The notes: generated by a model from the letters alone, not told the origin. A DNA stretch of 64,000 bases from Streptomyces sp. NBC_00878 (GCF_026341515.1 NZ_JAPEOK010000001.1:2108001-2172000), one strand, 5' to 3'; numbered from the stretch's first letter, positions 16,573 to 24,968 are shown. Translations and numbers: made by a program.

Positions 16573-16590
16573 TGAGTGGTCGACCACACA
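16573..16590. promoter_or_regulatory. TetR operator, site 3
   Basis: TGAGTGGTCGACCACACA holds a perfect 12-bp palindrome GTGGTCGACCAC and shares the TGAGTGGT half-site with sites 1 and 2. It lies 41 bp upstream of the SRPBCC gene, in a promoter-proximal position. Confidence 0.6.
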
Positions 16591-16630
16591 TAAGAGTCCT
16601 GATGTCCGGCATCACGAAGGAGAGCACGCC

Positions 16631-17137
16631 GTGAACACCAACACCACCACCAGCGACAGCAGCAGCGACACCAGCGCCGCCGCCCCCGCACTCGCCCCGA
16701 TCCAGGCCGTCGACGCCGAAGCCCCCATCACCGTCCGGCTGTCGATCACCGTGCGCGCCCCGCTCGCCGACGTGTGGGCGCTGCACACCGACATCGGCGC
16801 CTGGGCCGACTGGAACCCGGACATCGACCGGGCCTCGCTCGACGGCCCGCTCGTCCCCGGCACCCGGTTCCACTGGCTCACCCACGGCCTCGACATCACC
16901 TCGACCATCTACCAGGTCGTACCCGGCAGGCGCATCGTCTGGGGCGGCCCGGCGCAGGGCATCGACGGCGTCCACGCGTGGACGTTCGAGGAGTCCGACG
17001 GGGTCGTGACGATCCGGACCGACGAGTCCTGGAGCGGCCCTCCGGTCGACGCACAGCCCGAGGAGCTCCGCTCCGGGCTCACGCAGTCGCTTGAGCAGTG
17101 GCTGCTGCACCTGAAGAGGCGGGCCGAGCACCCGTAA
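16631..17137 (+). CDS. SRPBCC (START-like) domain protein
   Basis: A 168-residue single-domain protein of the SRPBCC/polyketide-cyclase superfamily. After a Thr/Ser-rich head (residues 3-20, partly simple-sequence) comes ITVRLSITVRAPLADVWALHTDIGAWADWNPDI, the first strand and helices. Then PGTRFHWLTHGLDITSTI, WGGPAQGIDGVHAWTFEE and the long C-terminal helix LTQSLEQWLLHLKRRAE follow. Members bind hydrophobic ligands in a deep cavity. AAGGAG lies 10 bases before the GTG at 16631. Two operator-like palindromes lie upstream, suggesting control by the TetR encoded just before it. Confidence 0.85.
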   Translation: MNTNTTTSDSSSDTSAAAPALAPIQAVDAEAPITVRLSITVRAPLADVWALHTDIGAWADWNPDIDRASLDGPLVPGTRFHWLTHGLDITSTIYQVVPGRRIVWGGPAQGIDGVHAWTFEESDGVVTIRTDESWSGPPVDAQPEELRSGLTQSLEQWLLHLKRRAEHP

Positions 17138-17249
17138 CCCCGACCCGAACGCGCCAGTCCAACCAAGACAAACGCATCACGCCACGTCCGTGGGGGCCGT
17201 CTCCCGGCCACCCCAGAAATCACCACAGCCACATCTACGGAGGTACACC

Positions 17250-17882
17250 ATGTCCCACGCCGGCCCGACCGCCGCGACCAGCACGCAGCCGTCCACCTTG
17301 AGTGTCGTCCTCAACAACCGTCTGTCGTACCTGAGTTTCGGCTTCGCCTGGCTGATCGGGCACGGTGTGAACGCCATGACCCATGGCGACGACCCTGTCC
17401 TCGATCTGCCGTCCGCCGTGCCGGCGGCGCTGCTGGTCGTCGGCCTGGTCGCGGCCGTGGCCGTCACCAGTGTCGTCACCGCCAGGGCGCTGCGCGGGGT
17501 CCAAGGCCCCCAGGCGCTGGTCGGGAACCTGCTGGCTGCCTCCTGGCCGATCGGCTTCGGCGCGCTGTTCCTGGTCATCACCGCGCTGAGCGAGGCACTG
17601 GACGAGCAGGAGGTGCACACGCTCATGTGGCCGACCGCGTCCGGGCTCGTCGTGGGTCTCCTCTACCTCGCCGGCGGCGCCGCGTACCACGACCGTCTGC
17701 AGTACACGCTCGGCAGCTGGCTCGCCCTGACCTCGTCCGCCGCGCTCTTCCTCGACGGGGCGAACCTGTACTGGGCGCTCGCGCTTGCGGGCGGCGGCAG
17801 CTACTTCGTCGCGGCGGCCCTGGAACCCCGCCGCCGCGCGGACGCCCTGCTCGCCGGGTCGAGGAGGACCGGCACGGCTTGA
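17250..17882 (+). CDS. Hypothetical integral membrane protein
   Basis: A 210-residue protein with five or six hydrophobic segments: SFGFAWLIGHGVNAM, AALLVVGLVAAVAVTSVV, ALVGNLLAASWPIGFGALFLVI, SGLVVGLLYLAGGAAY, LALTSSAALFLDGA and LYWALALAGGGSYFV. ACGGAGG precedes the ATG. It follows the SRPBCC gene on the same strand after 112 bp and may share its transcript. No family is recognised. It is convergent with the PlsC-type gene across a strong terminator. Confidence 0.75.
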   Translation: MSHAGPTAATSTQPSTLSVVLNNRLSYLSFGFAWLIGHGVNAMTHGDDPVLDLPSAVPAALLVVGLVAAVAVTSVVTARALRGVQGPQALVGNLLAASWPIGFGALFLVITALSEALDEQEVHTLMWPTASGLVVGLLYLAGGAAYHDRLQYTLGSWLALTSSAALFLDGANLYWALALAGGGSYFVAAALEPRRRADALLAGSRRTGTA

Positions 17883-17902
17883 GCGCCCTGCCGCTCCACC
17901 CT

Positions 17903-17937
17903 GCCTCCCGCGCGAGGGCAGCCCTCGCGCGGGAGGC
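17903..17937. terminator. Bidirectional terminator (17-bp stem)
   Basis: GCCTCCCGCGCGAGGGC and GCCCTCGCGCGGGAGGC (17903-17919 and 17921-17937) form a perfect inverted repeat with almost no spacer, between two convergent genes. Confidence 0.85.
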
Positions 17938-17944
17938 AACGCCG

Positions 17945-18913
17945 TTACGTGCCCGGCCGACGGGGAGTGCGCCGGGACACCGCGGCCTCGTGGGCCGCGC
18001 GGGCCAGGGCGCGGCGGTCGTTGTGAGTACCCGGCGCGATGGGCGGCAGCACGGTGAGTTCGGCGGTCAGGCCGCGGACGGCGGCCACCCGGCGAAGCGA
18101 GGCGAGCAGGGTGTCCTTGCCGACGAACGCCGCCGCCTCGGCGAACCGCCGATCCTGGAGCCGGTAGCGGATGCTCACCGGTCGCACCGGGACCGACGCG
18201 TCGATCGCTGCCTGGAAGGCGGCGTGCCGGAACGGACCGTGCTCCCGGCCGCACCAGGTGGTGCCCTCGGGGAAGACGATCACCGACGAGCCCGCGCGCA
18301 GTGCCGCGGAGAGTTCGTCGACCTTTGCGGGCAGCGCCCGCAGCCGGTCGCGTTCGACGAACAACGTGCCGCCGTAGGCGGCGACTTGGCCGAGCACCGG
18401 GTAGGACGCGATCTCCTGTTTGGCCACCATCCGGCCGGGCAGCACGGCGGCGATCAACGGTATGTCCAGCCAGGAGGCATGGTTGGCGACGACCAGCATG
18501 CCTGTTGCCGGACGGGTCGGCCGTGCAGCCCGTTCCTGCCGTGCCATCTCTCCGCCCTCTCCTCCCTCTCCTCCCTCTCTTCCCTTTCCCTCCTCTCCGC
18601 CGCCCTCGGTGATCGTCGCCCGTACGCCGAAGGCCGCGAGAATGGTGCGGCACCAGCGCCTGATCAGCCGGTCGCGGAGGGGCCGGGACAGGCGCCGGAT
18701 CAAGGGGATGAGCGAGACACCGAAGGCGATGACGGCGAGGCCCGTCACCAGGCGGGCCGCGCGCAGCGGCCGCGCGACGGACGGCCCCGGGTCGGAGACG
18801 CACAGGGCGGGGGTGCACGGGGCGCTGGGCAGCCAGAAGCTCGTCGGTACGGGGGCGTTGGCCGGAACCCTGTGGGACGAAGCACCGTGCGCGCTGTCGA
18901 CGGGAACGCTCAC
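17945..18913 (-). CDS. PlsC-type lysophospholipid/1-acyl-glycerol acyltransferase
   Basis: A 322-residue acyltransferase of the PlsC (1-acyl-sn-glycerol-3-phosphate acyltransferase) family. It has two hydrophobic N-terminal segments, the HX4D catalytic motif NHASWLD, a block-II-like FVERDR and the block III motif VFPEGTTWCG. The GTG at 18913 overlaps the stop of the preceding GNAT gene as GTGA, so the two are translationally coupled. Paired with that protein, it is likely to add the second fatty acid of an ornithine lipid (OlsA-like role, inferred); ordinary phosphatidic acid synthesis is the alternative. A Gly/Glu-rich insert (GEEGKGREGGEGGEGG) just before the active-site motif is encoded by a CTCC-rich DNA repeat and is unusual for the family. 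Confidence 0.85.
   Translation of the reverse strand: MSVPVDSAHGASSHRVPANAPVPTSFWLPSAPCTPALCVSDPGPSVARPLRAARLVTGLAVIAFGVSLIPLIRRLSRPLRDRLIRRWCRTILAAFGVRATITEGGGEEGKGREGGEGGEGGEMARQERAARPTRPATGMLVVANHASWLDIPLIAAVLPGRMVAKQEIASYPVLGQVAAYGGTLFVERDRLRALPAKVDELSAALRAGSSVIVFPEGTTWCGREHGPFRHAAFQAAIDASVPVRPVSIRYRLQDRRFAEAAAFVGKDTLLASLRRVAAVRGLTAELTVLPPIAPGTHNDRRALARAAHEAAVSRRTPRRPGT
18549..18606. repeat. CTCC-rich simple repeat inside the PlsC-type gene
   Basis: A polypyrimidine run of CCCTCTCCT-like units on the plus strand encodes alternating Gly-Glu-Gly residues in a loop ahead of the HX4D motif. The frame is preserved. Confidence 0.8.
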
Positions 18914-19677
18914 CACGCGGATGCCAGGGCGAGAAGGCGGTTGAAGTGACGCGGGTCGGCGTGCCGCACGGACAGCAGTACGTAGAAGTCGGCCGCCCCG
19001 AAGTCGACGTCGTACGCCGGTTCTCCGCACACCCAGGCGCCCAGGCGCACATAGCCGCTCAGGAGCGGCGGGAGCGGAGCGCGCGCGGAGGAGGTGGCGG
19101 TGGCACGCCAGGGAAGGCGCGGGGTGACGCGGTATTCCGCGGGGGAAAGGTGCTTGGCGGACAGGGTCTCCCACACACGGCCGGCGAGTGCCCCGCCGTC
19201 CGCCAGCGGGACCGAACAGCAGCCGCCGAGCCAGCCGTGCCCGGCCCGGGTCAAGTAGCGCGCGACCCCGGCCCAGATGAAGGAGACGACCGCTTCTTCG
19301 TTGTGGTCGGGGTGGACGCAGAAGCGGCTCGCCTCGACGAGGTCGTGGCGGATCCCGGCCAGGCCGCCGAGCTGGAACTCGGCCGCCGCGTACAGGCTTC
19401 CGGCGGCGGAGGCGGGAACGGGCCGCAGCAGCCGGTACGTGCCGACGACCGCCCCTGTGGCTTCTTCGCGGACCAGCAGATGGTCGCAGCAGTCGTCGAA
19501 GGCGTCGACGTCCAGACCGGGTTCGGGTGTGGTGAGCGAGGCGCCCAGCCCGCCGGCGAAGACCTTGTGGCGCAGCCGTTGGGCAGCTCGTACGTCACGC
19601 TCGTCCCGCGCGAGGGAGACGGTATAGCGAGGAGGGGCGGTGTGGGGCAGGGAAGCGAGCGTTTTCGACGCGGCCAT
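18910..19677 (-). CDS. GNAT N-acyltransferase, OlsB-like (ornithine-acyl-ACP acyltransferase)
   Basis: A 255-residue protein of the OlsB/hemolysin-like GNAT group. Diagnostic stretches are VRAAQRLRHKVFAGGLG, DAFDDCCDHLLV, VVGTYRLLRP, LVEASRFCVHPDHN and LSGYVRLGAWVCGEPAYD, with DFYVLLSVR at the C-terminus. OlsB moves a 3-hydroxyacyl group from ACP to ornithine to give lyso-ornithine lipid, which an OlsA acyltransferase then completes; that two-gene order is seen here. Ornithine lipids are phosphorus-free membrane lipids, often made under phosphate limitation. AAGAAAGAGAC precedes the ATG at 19677. No Pho box was identified by eye. Confidence 0.85.
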   Translation of the reverse strand: MAASKTLASLPHTAPPRYTVSLARDERDVRAAQRLRHKVFAGGLGASLTTPEPGLDVDAFDDCCDHLLVREEATGAVVGTYRLLRPVPASAAGSLYAAAEFQLGGLAGIRHDLVEASRFCVHPDHNEEAVVSFIWAGVARYLTRAGHGWLGGCCSVPLADGGALAGRVWETLSAKHLSPAEYRVTPRLPWRATATSSARAPLPPLLSGYVRLGAWVCGEPAYDVDFGAADFYVLLSVRHADPRHFNRLLALASAW

Positions 19678-19940
19678 GTCTCTTTCTTTTCTTCTTCCGA
19701 CGTCAAGCCGGGTGGTGCGTGTTGTTTCAGGCCGGTCACTGGAGGCCGACGTGCACCAGCGTCGGGGCCGCCGGTGCTCACTTCCCAGCCCGGACTGCTG
19801 TCCACCACTGATCAGTGCCATGGCAGGATCGACACCTGCGGCAGGCGCGGGTGTCCGGATGCCGCTCCTGCCGGGAGATACGCGAAAGACTCGGACGGCA
19901 CCACAAGGGGCACCGCTGGACGCGGTGCCCGGAGGAAACC

Positions 19941-21515
19941 ATGCGCAACAGAATCAAGCTCGCTGTCACCAGCGCGGCGGTGCTGCTGACAGGCGCGAGC
20001 GGTTACGGCGCGGTCGACGCTCTCGGACTGCTGAAGAAGACCGGACCGCTCTCCGCCGACGAAGTGCGCTCGACCGCACAGGACTTCCTCGATTCCTGGC
20101 AGGAGGGAGATCTGACGGCCGCGGCAGCGCTCACCGACGACGGCGACGCGGCACATCAGGCGCTGACTCAGTTTCGCCGAGGGGCCGGGACGGACGTCTC
20201 CTTCAAGACGGAACGGCAGGACGCCACCCGGGTGTCCTTCGCCACCACCCTCCGGTTCCGTGACGACGGTCGTACGTCGACCTGGACGTACGGTTCCTCC
20301 ATAAAGCTGCTGAGGGACCCGGGTACGGGCGAGCCTCGCGTCGCCTGGCTGCCGTCCGTGGTGCATCCGAAGCTGCGGAAGGGCGACGCGATGACGGTCG
20401 CGGAGGCCGCCGCACCCGTGGTCGACGCCGTCGACAGGGACGGCAAGAAGCTGACGGCCAAGGAGTTTCCCTCCCTCGCCGGCGTACTCCCGTCGCTGGG
20501 CCGACGATACGGAGACAAGCTGGGCGGGACGCCCGAGGTGGAGGTCCGGCTCACCAGGGCCGGTGGCCGGTCGAGTGAGTCGCTCCACGTCATCTCGGCG
20601 GGCAAGCCGGTCAGACTGCGCACCACCCTGTCCGCGAAGGTCCAGCGGGCGGCCGAGCGAGCGGTCAAGAAGTTCCCGGAGTCCTCCACGGTCGCGGTGA
20701 AGCCCAGTAACGGCGAGATCCTCGCGGTGGCCAACAACCGTGGGGACGGATTCAACGCGGCCCTCCTCGGCCAGCTCGCTCCCGGATCCACCATGAAGAT
20801 CATCACCGCGGCCGCGTTGCTGGAGAAGGGGCTCGTCACCGCGCCGGGCCCCGCACCCTGCCCGAAGGCCGCGCGCGTCGGCGGAACGACCTTCCACAAC
20901 CTGGACGAGTTCGAGATGCCCGGCGCCACCTTCTCGGACGGCTTCAGCCGTTCCTGCAACACCACGTTCCTCGAGTTCGCGGACGACATCGACGCGGACA
21001 CCCTGTCCCGGGAGGCGCGCGAGGTCTTCGGCGTGGGCCTCGACTGGCACAGCGGAGTCGCCACCTTCGACGGCAGCGTCCCCAAGGCGACCGGGGCGGA
21101 GAAGGCCGCGACGATGATCGGGCAGGGTCAGGTGCAGATGAACCCGCTGAACCTGGCCTCGGTCGCCGCGACCGCCTCGACCGGGAGGTTCAAGCAGCCG
21201 AACCTGGTGCCGCCGGATGTGGACGGCCGCCCGCTCGCCGAGGCACAGCGCTCTCTGCCGGACGACGTCGCGCGGCAACTGCGCACCATGCTGCACAGGA
21301 CCGCGACGGAGGGAACGGCGGCCAAGGCGATGCAAGGGCTGCCGGGAGACATCGGCGCGAAGACCGGCTCGGCCGAGGTCGGCGGGAACGCCACGTCCGA
21401 CAGTTGGTTCGCCGGCTACCGCGACGACGTCGCCGCGGCGGCCGTCGTGCAGAAGGGCGGCCACGGAGGCGACGCCGCGGGGCCGCTCGTGCGGGACGTA
21501 CTCGAGACGCGGTAG
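19941..21515 (+). CDS. Penicillin-binding protein (class B type transpeptidase with MecA-like N domain)
   Basis: A 524-residue peptidoglycan DD-transpeptidase. It begins with a hydrophobic anchor (LAVTSAAVLLTGASGYGAV) and then a MecA_N/NTF2-like domain (about 30-140: DEVRSTAQDFLDSWQEGD). A dimerisation segment leads to a transpeptidase domain with all three motifs: SxxK in PGSTMKI (about 282), SxN in SRSCNTTF (about 337) and KTGS (about 473). It acts outside the membrane. RBS GAGGAAACC precedes the ATG. No cell-division genes adjoin it, so it is probably an accessory PBP of the kind found in several copies in Streptomyces. The gene is shorter than essential class B PBPs. Confidence 0.9.
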   Translation: MRNRIKLAVTSAAVLLTGASGYGAVDALGLLKKTGPLSADEVRSTAQDFLDSWQEGDLTAAAALTDDGDAAHQALTQFRRGAGTDVSFKTERQDATRVSFATTLRFRDDGRTSTWTYGSSIKLLRDPGTGEPRVAWLPSVVHPKLRKGDAMTVAEAAAPVVDAVDRDGKKLTAKEFPSLAGVLPSLGRRYGDKLGGTPEVEVRLTRAGGRSSESLHVISAGKPVRLRTTLSAKVQRAAERAVKKFPESSTVAVKPSNGEILAVANNRGDGFNAALLGQLAPGSTMKIITAAALLEKGLVTAPGPAPCPKAARVGGTTFHNLDEFEMPGATFSDGFSRSCNTTFLEFADDIDADTLSREAREVFGVGLDWHSGVATFDGSVPKATGAEKAATMIGQGQVQMNPLNLASVAATASTGRFKQPNLVPPDVDGRPLAEAQRSLPDDVARQLRTMLHRTATEGTAAKAMQGLPGDIGAKTGSAEVGGNATSDSWFAGYRDDVAAAAVVQKGGHGGDAAGPLVRDVLETR

Positions 21516-21685
21516 CCGGGTCGTACCGAAGCCGAAGTGGCCACGTCGTCGTCGGGACGTGCGTGCGGGGCCGGTCGTGCGGCCCTGCGCGCGAATCGCA
21601 GGGCGAGCGGCGCTGATCGCACGGCGAGGAGCGCTGATCGTTCGGCCGGCGGCCAGTGGCGCATGCCGCTACCGCCGGGAGCGGT

Positions 21686-23008
21686 TTACCGCCGGGAGCG
21701 GAGGGCTGCTGCCGCGACGCGTACGGCGGTCGACGGGTGGAAGAGGTGCGTCGGCGGCTTCGTGAGGTGGACCACGGAGGTCAGGGTCCTGGCGACGGAG
21801 GGAGAGACCTGCGCGGCCATGGCGACCCTGCGGACGTAGTGGTTGACCAGGTCGGTTCCGCGTGGCTTGGGACCACGGGTCTGCGGGAACGCGAAGTCGC
21901 CCCCGGCCGCCAGGGTCCAGGGAACCTCGACCGCCTTGGCCGCCGCGGTGTAGTAGGCCGCTGCCGTCCCGGCCCCGTCGGGCCCGAACCGGTCCAGGGC
22001 CCCCTCCAGGGCGAGCGCCTGGAAGGCGGCACTGGTCATGCCCTGTCCGTAGACGGGGTTGAACGTACACAGCGCGTCCCCGACCGTGACGAGGCCGGCG
22101 GGTACGTCCGTCAGCCGCTCGAAGTGCCGTCGTCGGCTTGCCGGGAAGCGGTGGAGGAAGATGCCGCTGACCGGCTCGGCGCGGGCCACCAGTTCCGCGA
22201 TCGACGGATCGGGCAGGCTCCTGGCGAAAGCCAGGAACGAGGAGTCGTCGTCGGGCAGGCCGCCCACGTGCAGCGCGAACAGGCCGATGAGCCAGCGATC
22301 GCCTTCGACGGGCAGCGCGTTGCCTCCCTGCGGACTTCCGGGCGGGGAGGCAAGGACGTAGGCGGCCTCTGCCCCGCCGACGCGTTCGCCCGGTAGCCGT
22401 TTCAACAACCGGCTGGAGTAGCCCGCGCCGATCTTCACCTGTGACACCTCGGGCCGCGGGACTCCCAGATCCGCCAGCCACCGGTCGGAACGTCCGGCCG
22501 AGCCCGAGCAGTCGGCCACCAGGTCCGCGGCGAGCAGCTCGCCGTCGGCGGTCCGTACCCCGGTCACCCGGTGTGTGTCGCCGGACAGGCCGATCGCCGC
22601 GCAGTCCGGCCGGATGGTGACGTTCGGCAGGTCCAGTACACGCCGGCGCAGCGACCATTCGAGAAGCGGCCTGGTGACCGTGAGGAAGTGGCACCCGGAG
22701 ACGGCCTCCCGCAAGGGGTGCCCGTACTGGACCACCCGGCAGTCGGCGAGGTGGTCCAGACGTGGCCCGCCCGCTGCCACGAGTTCCGCCGTGACACCGG
22801 GGAACAGCTGCTCCAGGGCTCGTTGACCGGATTCGAGGATGCCGTGGGCGTGCCGCCCCTGGGGTACCACGGACCGGAACTCGGGCCCGGCGGGAAGGTC
22901 GCCACGGTCGACCACCACGACATGGCCGAATCTGTCCGCCAGCACCCGTGCGGTGCACAGTCCCGCGATGCTCGCGCCGATGACCACAGCGCGCCGCTGC
23001 TCGCTCAC
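21686..23008 (-). CDS. FAD-dependent oxidoreductase/monooxygenase
   Basis: A 440-residue flavoprotein of the aromatic-hydroxylase-like/geranylgeranyl-reductase-like group. The Rossmann dinucleotide-binding motif is AVVIGASIAGLCTARVLADRFG, followed by VVVVDRGDLPAGPEFRSVVPQGRHAHG. The second FAD motif is LVTVGDALCTFNPVYGQGMTSA. Members oxidise or reduce hydrophobic substrates, often in specialised metabolism; the substrate here is unknown. The GTG at 23008 is preferred because AGGAAGG lies 8 bases before it; a longer frame would run through the foldback element at 23037-23217 and is rejected. It is convergent with the PBP gene. Confidence 0.88.
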   Translation of the reverse strand: MSEQRRAVVIGASIAGLCTARVLADRFGHVVVVDRGDLPAGPEFRSVVPQGRHAHGILESGQRALEQLFPGVTAELVAAGGPRLDHLADCRVVQYGHPLREAVSGCHFLTVTRPLLEWSLRRRVLDLPNVTIRPDCAAIGLSGDTHRVTGVRTADGELLAADLVADCSGSAGRSDRWLADLGVPRPEVSQVKIGAGYSSRLLKRLPGERVGGAEAAYVLASPPGSPQGGNALPVEGDRWLIGLFALHVGGLPDDDSSFLAFARSLPDPSIAELVARAEPVSGIFLHRFPASRRRHFERLTDVPAGLVTVGDALCTFNPVYGQGMTSAAFQALALEGALDRFGPDGAGTAAAYYTAAAKAVEVPWTLAAGGDFAFPQTRGPKPRGTDLVNHYVRRVAMAAQVSPSVARTLTSVVHLTKPPTHLFHPSTAVRVAAAALRSRR

Positions 23009-23036
23009 TCCGGAGCCTTCCTGTACGTCGTTCTCG

Positions 23037-23217
23037 CTAGGTCGTGTCCGCAAAGTCCCGCCTGCCCGGCGACGCCTGGCACGCCCTCTCGCCGCACCGG
23101 GCGAAGCCCCACGTACAACCAGTACGAGGGACTCCGCCCGGCACGCCGAGAGCACGCACCAGACGCCGCCGGGCCCGCCCTCCGGGCGGACGACGGGACT
23201 TTGCGGACACGACCTAG
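23037..23217. mobile_element. 181-bp foldback (MITE-like) element
   Basis: A 24-bp perfect terminal inverted repeat (beginning CTAGGTCGTGTCCGCAAAG, with the complement at 23194-23217) bounds a 181-bp segment with no coding capacity. The interior is itself self-complementary (a CCGGGCG...CGCCCGG arm pair around a GTAC-aacca-GTAC tip), so the whole can fold into one long hairpin. CTAG stands at both ends, which fits insertion at a CTAG target as in some IS5-family relatives (YTAR targets). A non-autonomous mobile element is the best reading. Confidence 0.7.
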
Positions 23218-23424
23218 GGCGCAACCTGGCACGGAGACATTGCTTTTCGCGTGCCGTTCCGTTGTCGGGCCAAGCTTTCCGCCTTCTGGAACGGTGCTGG
23301 TCCGGACGGTGAACCGTTCCGGCCAAGTGCCCGTCGTACGGATCGACAGAGACCGCAGCACATTCCGCTGCCCGTCGACTCTCCGGACCTGATAGCCCCC
23401 TAACAGGGACGCGGAGACCGCGAA

Positions 23425-23459
23425 CGGCTGTCACCGCACGTCGTGTGCGGTGACAGCCG
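23425..23459. other. 15-bp perfect hairpin upstream of the cyclopropane synthase
   Basis: CGGCTGTCACCGCAC and GTGCGGTGACAGCCG flank a 5-nt loop, 88 bp before the cfa-type start. Because the flanking genes diverge, it is not an ordinary gene-end terminator; it could be an operator or a leader structure. Confidence 0.55.
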
Positions 23460-23547
23460 CGAGTGGCACGGAGGTCCGGGCACCGTGCGCGGTGTCGCGC
23501 TGTGCGCGATCACGTACTCAATCAGTCCGCTCGTGGGGAGAAGAACG

Positions 23548-24948
23548 ATGACCGGAGCCGCTTCCGTGCTGGCCCGATGTGTCGAGACCGCCACCGGCAC
23601 TCAGCTGCCCGTGGCCATCAAGGCGTGGGACGGCAGCACGGCCGGGCCGGTGGACGGCCCCGCGTTCGTCCTGCGCAGCCCGCAAGCGCTGCGGCGGATG
23701 CTGTGGCGGCCGGGACAACTCGGACTCGCCCGTGCCTGGGTGGCCGGCGAGTTCGATGTCGATGGCGACCTGTACGAGGCGCTCGACCGGATATCGCGCC
23801 TGCTGTGGGATCGCGAAGGGGCGGAAAAGGCAGACGGCGACGACGGTGCGGCGCGCGGCCTGTCCGCGTTCCTGCGTGGTCCGAGCGGTGTCCGCGCTCT
23901 GTTCGAGACGGTTGCCCTGGCCCGTCCCGGGCTGCCGCCGGCCCCGCCCGCGGAGGAAGTGGGCGGTCGCCGAGGCCGTGCCCACACGCTGCGCAGCGAC
24001 CGTGCGGCGATCAGCCACCACTACGACGTGGGCAACGACTTCTACCGGCTGGTCCTGGGACCCAGCCTGGTGTACTCGTGCGCCTACTGGCAGGGCCGCC
24101 CGGACGACGGGGCCACGCTGGAGGAGGCGCAGGAGGCCAAGCTCGAACTGATCTGCCGGAAGCTCGATCTGCGTGCCGGCGAGCGCCTGCTCGATGTCGG
24201 CTGCGGCTGGGGCTCGCTCGCCCTGCACGCCGCGCGGCGGCACGGCGTGCGGGTGGTGGGTGTGACGATCTCCGGAGAACAGGCCGTCCTGGCGCGCGAG
24301 CGCGTCGAGCGCGCCGGTCTGGCCGATCAGGTCGAGATCCGCGTACAGGACTACCGGGAGATCCCGGACGGCCCGTACGACGCCATCTCCTCCGTCGGAA
24401 TGGCGGAGCACGTGGGGACGCGGGCGTTCCGTGGGTACGCGGAGATCCTGCACGGGCTGCTCAAGCCCGAAGGCCGCCTCCTCAACCATCAGATCGCGCG
24501 CCGTCCCGTCCGGGACGAGAAGTCGTACCGGATGAACTCCTTCATCGACCGCTATGTGTTCCCCGACGGCGAGTTGGCCCTGGTGGGCTCGACCGCGGCG
24601 CTGCTGGAGGAGGCCGGATTCGAGGTGCGTGACGTCGAGGCCCTGCGGGAGCACTACGCGCTGACGCTGCGGGAATGGGTCACCAACCTGGAGCGGAACT
24701 GGGACGAGGCGGTACGGCTCACCTCGCCCGAGCGGGCCAGGGTCTGGCGGCTGTACATGGCCGCCTCGGCGCTCGGGTTCGAACGGAACACGATGGGCGT
24801 GAACCAGGTGCTGGCCGTCCGGACCGCGCAGGACGGTTCCTCGGGCATGCCCTTGCTCAGAGGGGTGGGCCGGTGGGCGGAGCCGGCGCTGCCCGACGAC
24901 CGCCGGACGGAATCGTCGGCGCTCGTGTCCGAAGCCACATCCAGCTGA
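23548..24948 (+). CDS. cfa: Cyclopropane-fatty-acyl-phospholipid synthase family methyltransferase
   Basis: A 466-residue SAM-dependent methyltransferase of the CFA synthase family. After an N-terminal SCP-like lipid-presenting domain (about 20-130) comes HHYDVGNDFYRLVLGPSLVYSCAYW, a family signature. The SAM-binding motif is LLDVGCGWGSLALHAARR (about 214-231), and AISSVGMAEHVG supplies active-site residues near the bicarbonate site. These enzymes transfer a methylene group to double bonds of membrane phospholipid acyl chains. GGGGAGAAG precedes the ATG. A DoxX-type membrane gene follows within 20 bp and is probably co-transcribed. Confidence 0.9.
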   Translation: MTGAASVLARCVETATGTQLPVAIKAWDGSTAGPVDGPAFVLRSPQALRRMLWRPGQLGLARAWVAGEFDVDGDLYEALDRISRLLWDREGAEKADGDDGAARGLSAFLRGPSGVRALFETVALARPGLPPAPPAEEVGGRRGRAHTLRSDRAAISHHYDVGNDFYRLVLGPSLVYSCAYWQGRPDDGATLEEAQEAKLELICRKLDLRAGERLLDVGCGWGSLALHAARRHGVRVVGVTISGEQAVLARERVERAGLADQVEIRVQDYREIPDGPYDAISSVGMAEHVGTRAFRGYAEILHGLLKPEGRLLNHQIARRPVRDEKSYRMNSFIDRYVFPDGELALVGSTAALLEEAGFEVRDVEALREHYALTLREWVTNLERNWDEAVRLTSPERARVWRLYMAASALGFERNTMGVNQVLAVRTAQDGSSGMPLLRGVGRWAEPALPDDRRTESSALVSEATSS

Positions 24949-24968
24949 CCGCCCAGGAGCGAAAAATC

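Larger units (their letters stand above)
23009..23547. other. Divergent intergenic region carrying a foldback element (539 bp)
   Basis: This gap lies between the FAD oxidoreductase and cyclopropane synthase genes. It contains a 181-bp foldback element (23037-23217) and a 15-bp hairpin (23425-23459). Both promoters must also lie here. No gene is seen. Confidence 0.7.

Noticed and set aside
19812..21464. A 550-residue minus-strand frame opposite the PBP gene
   Set aside because: No motif and a Gly/Arg-rich shadow composition; the PBP on the other strand has all three catalytic motifs.
21686..23434. A 582-residue reading of the FAD oxidoreductase from 23434
   Set aside because: The extra N-terminus crosses the foldback element and is Arg/Ala-rich. 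A GTG at 23008 with AGGAAGG gives the normal family start.
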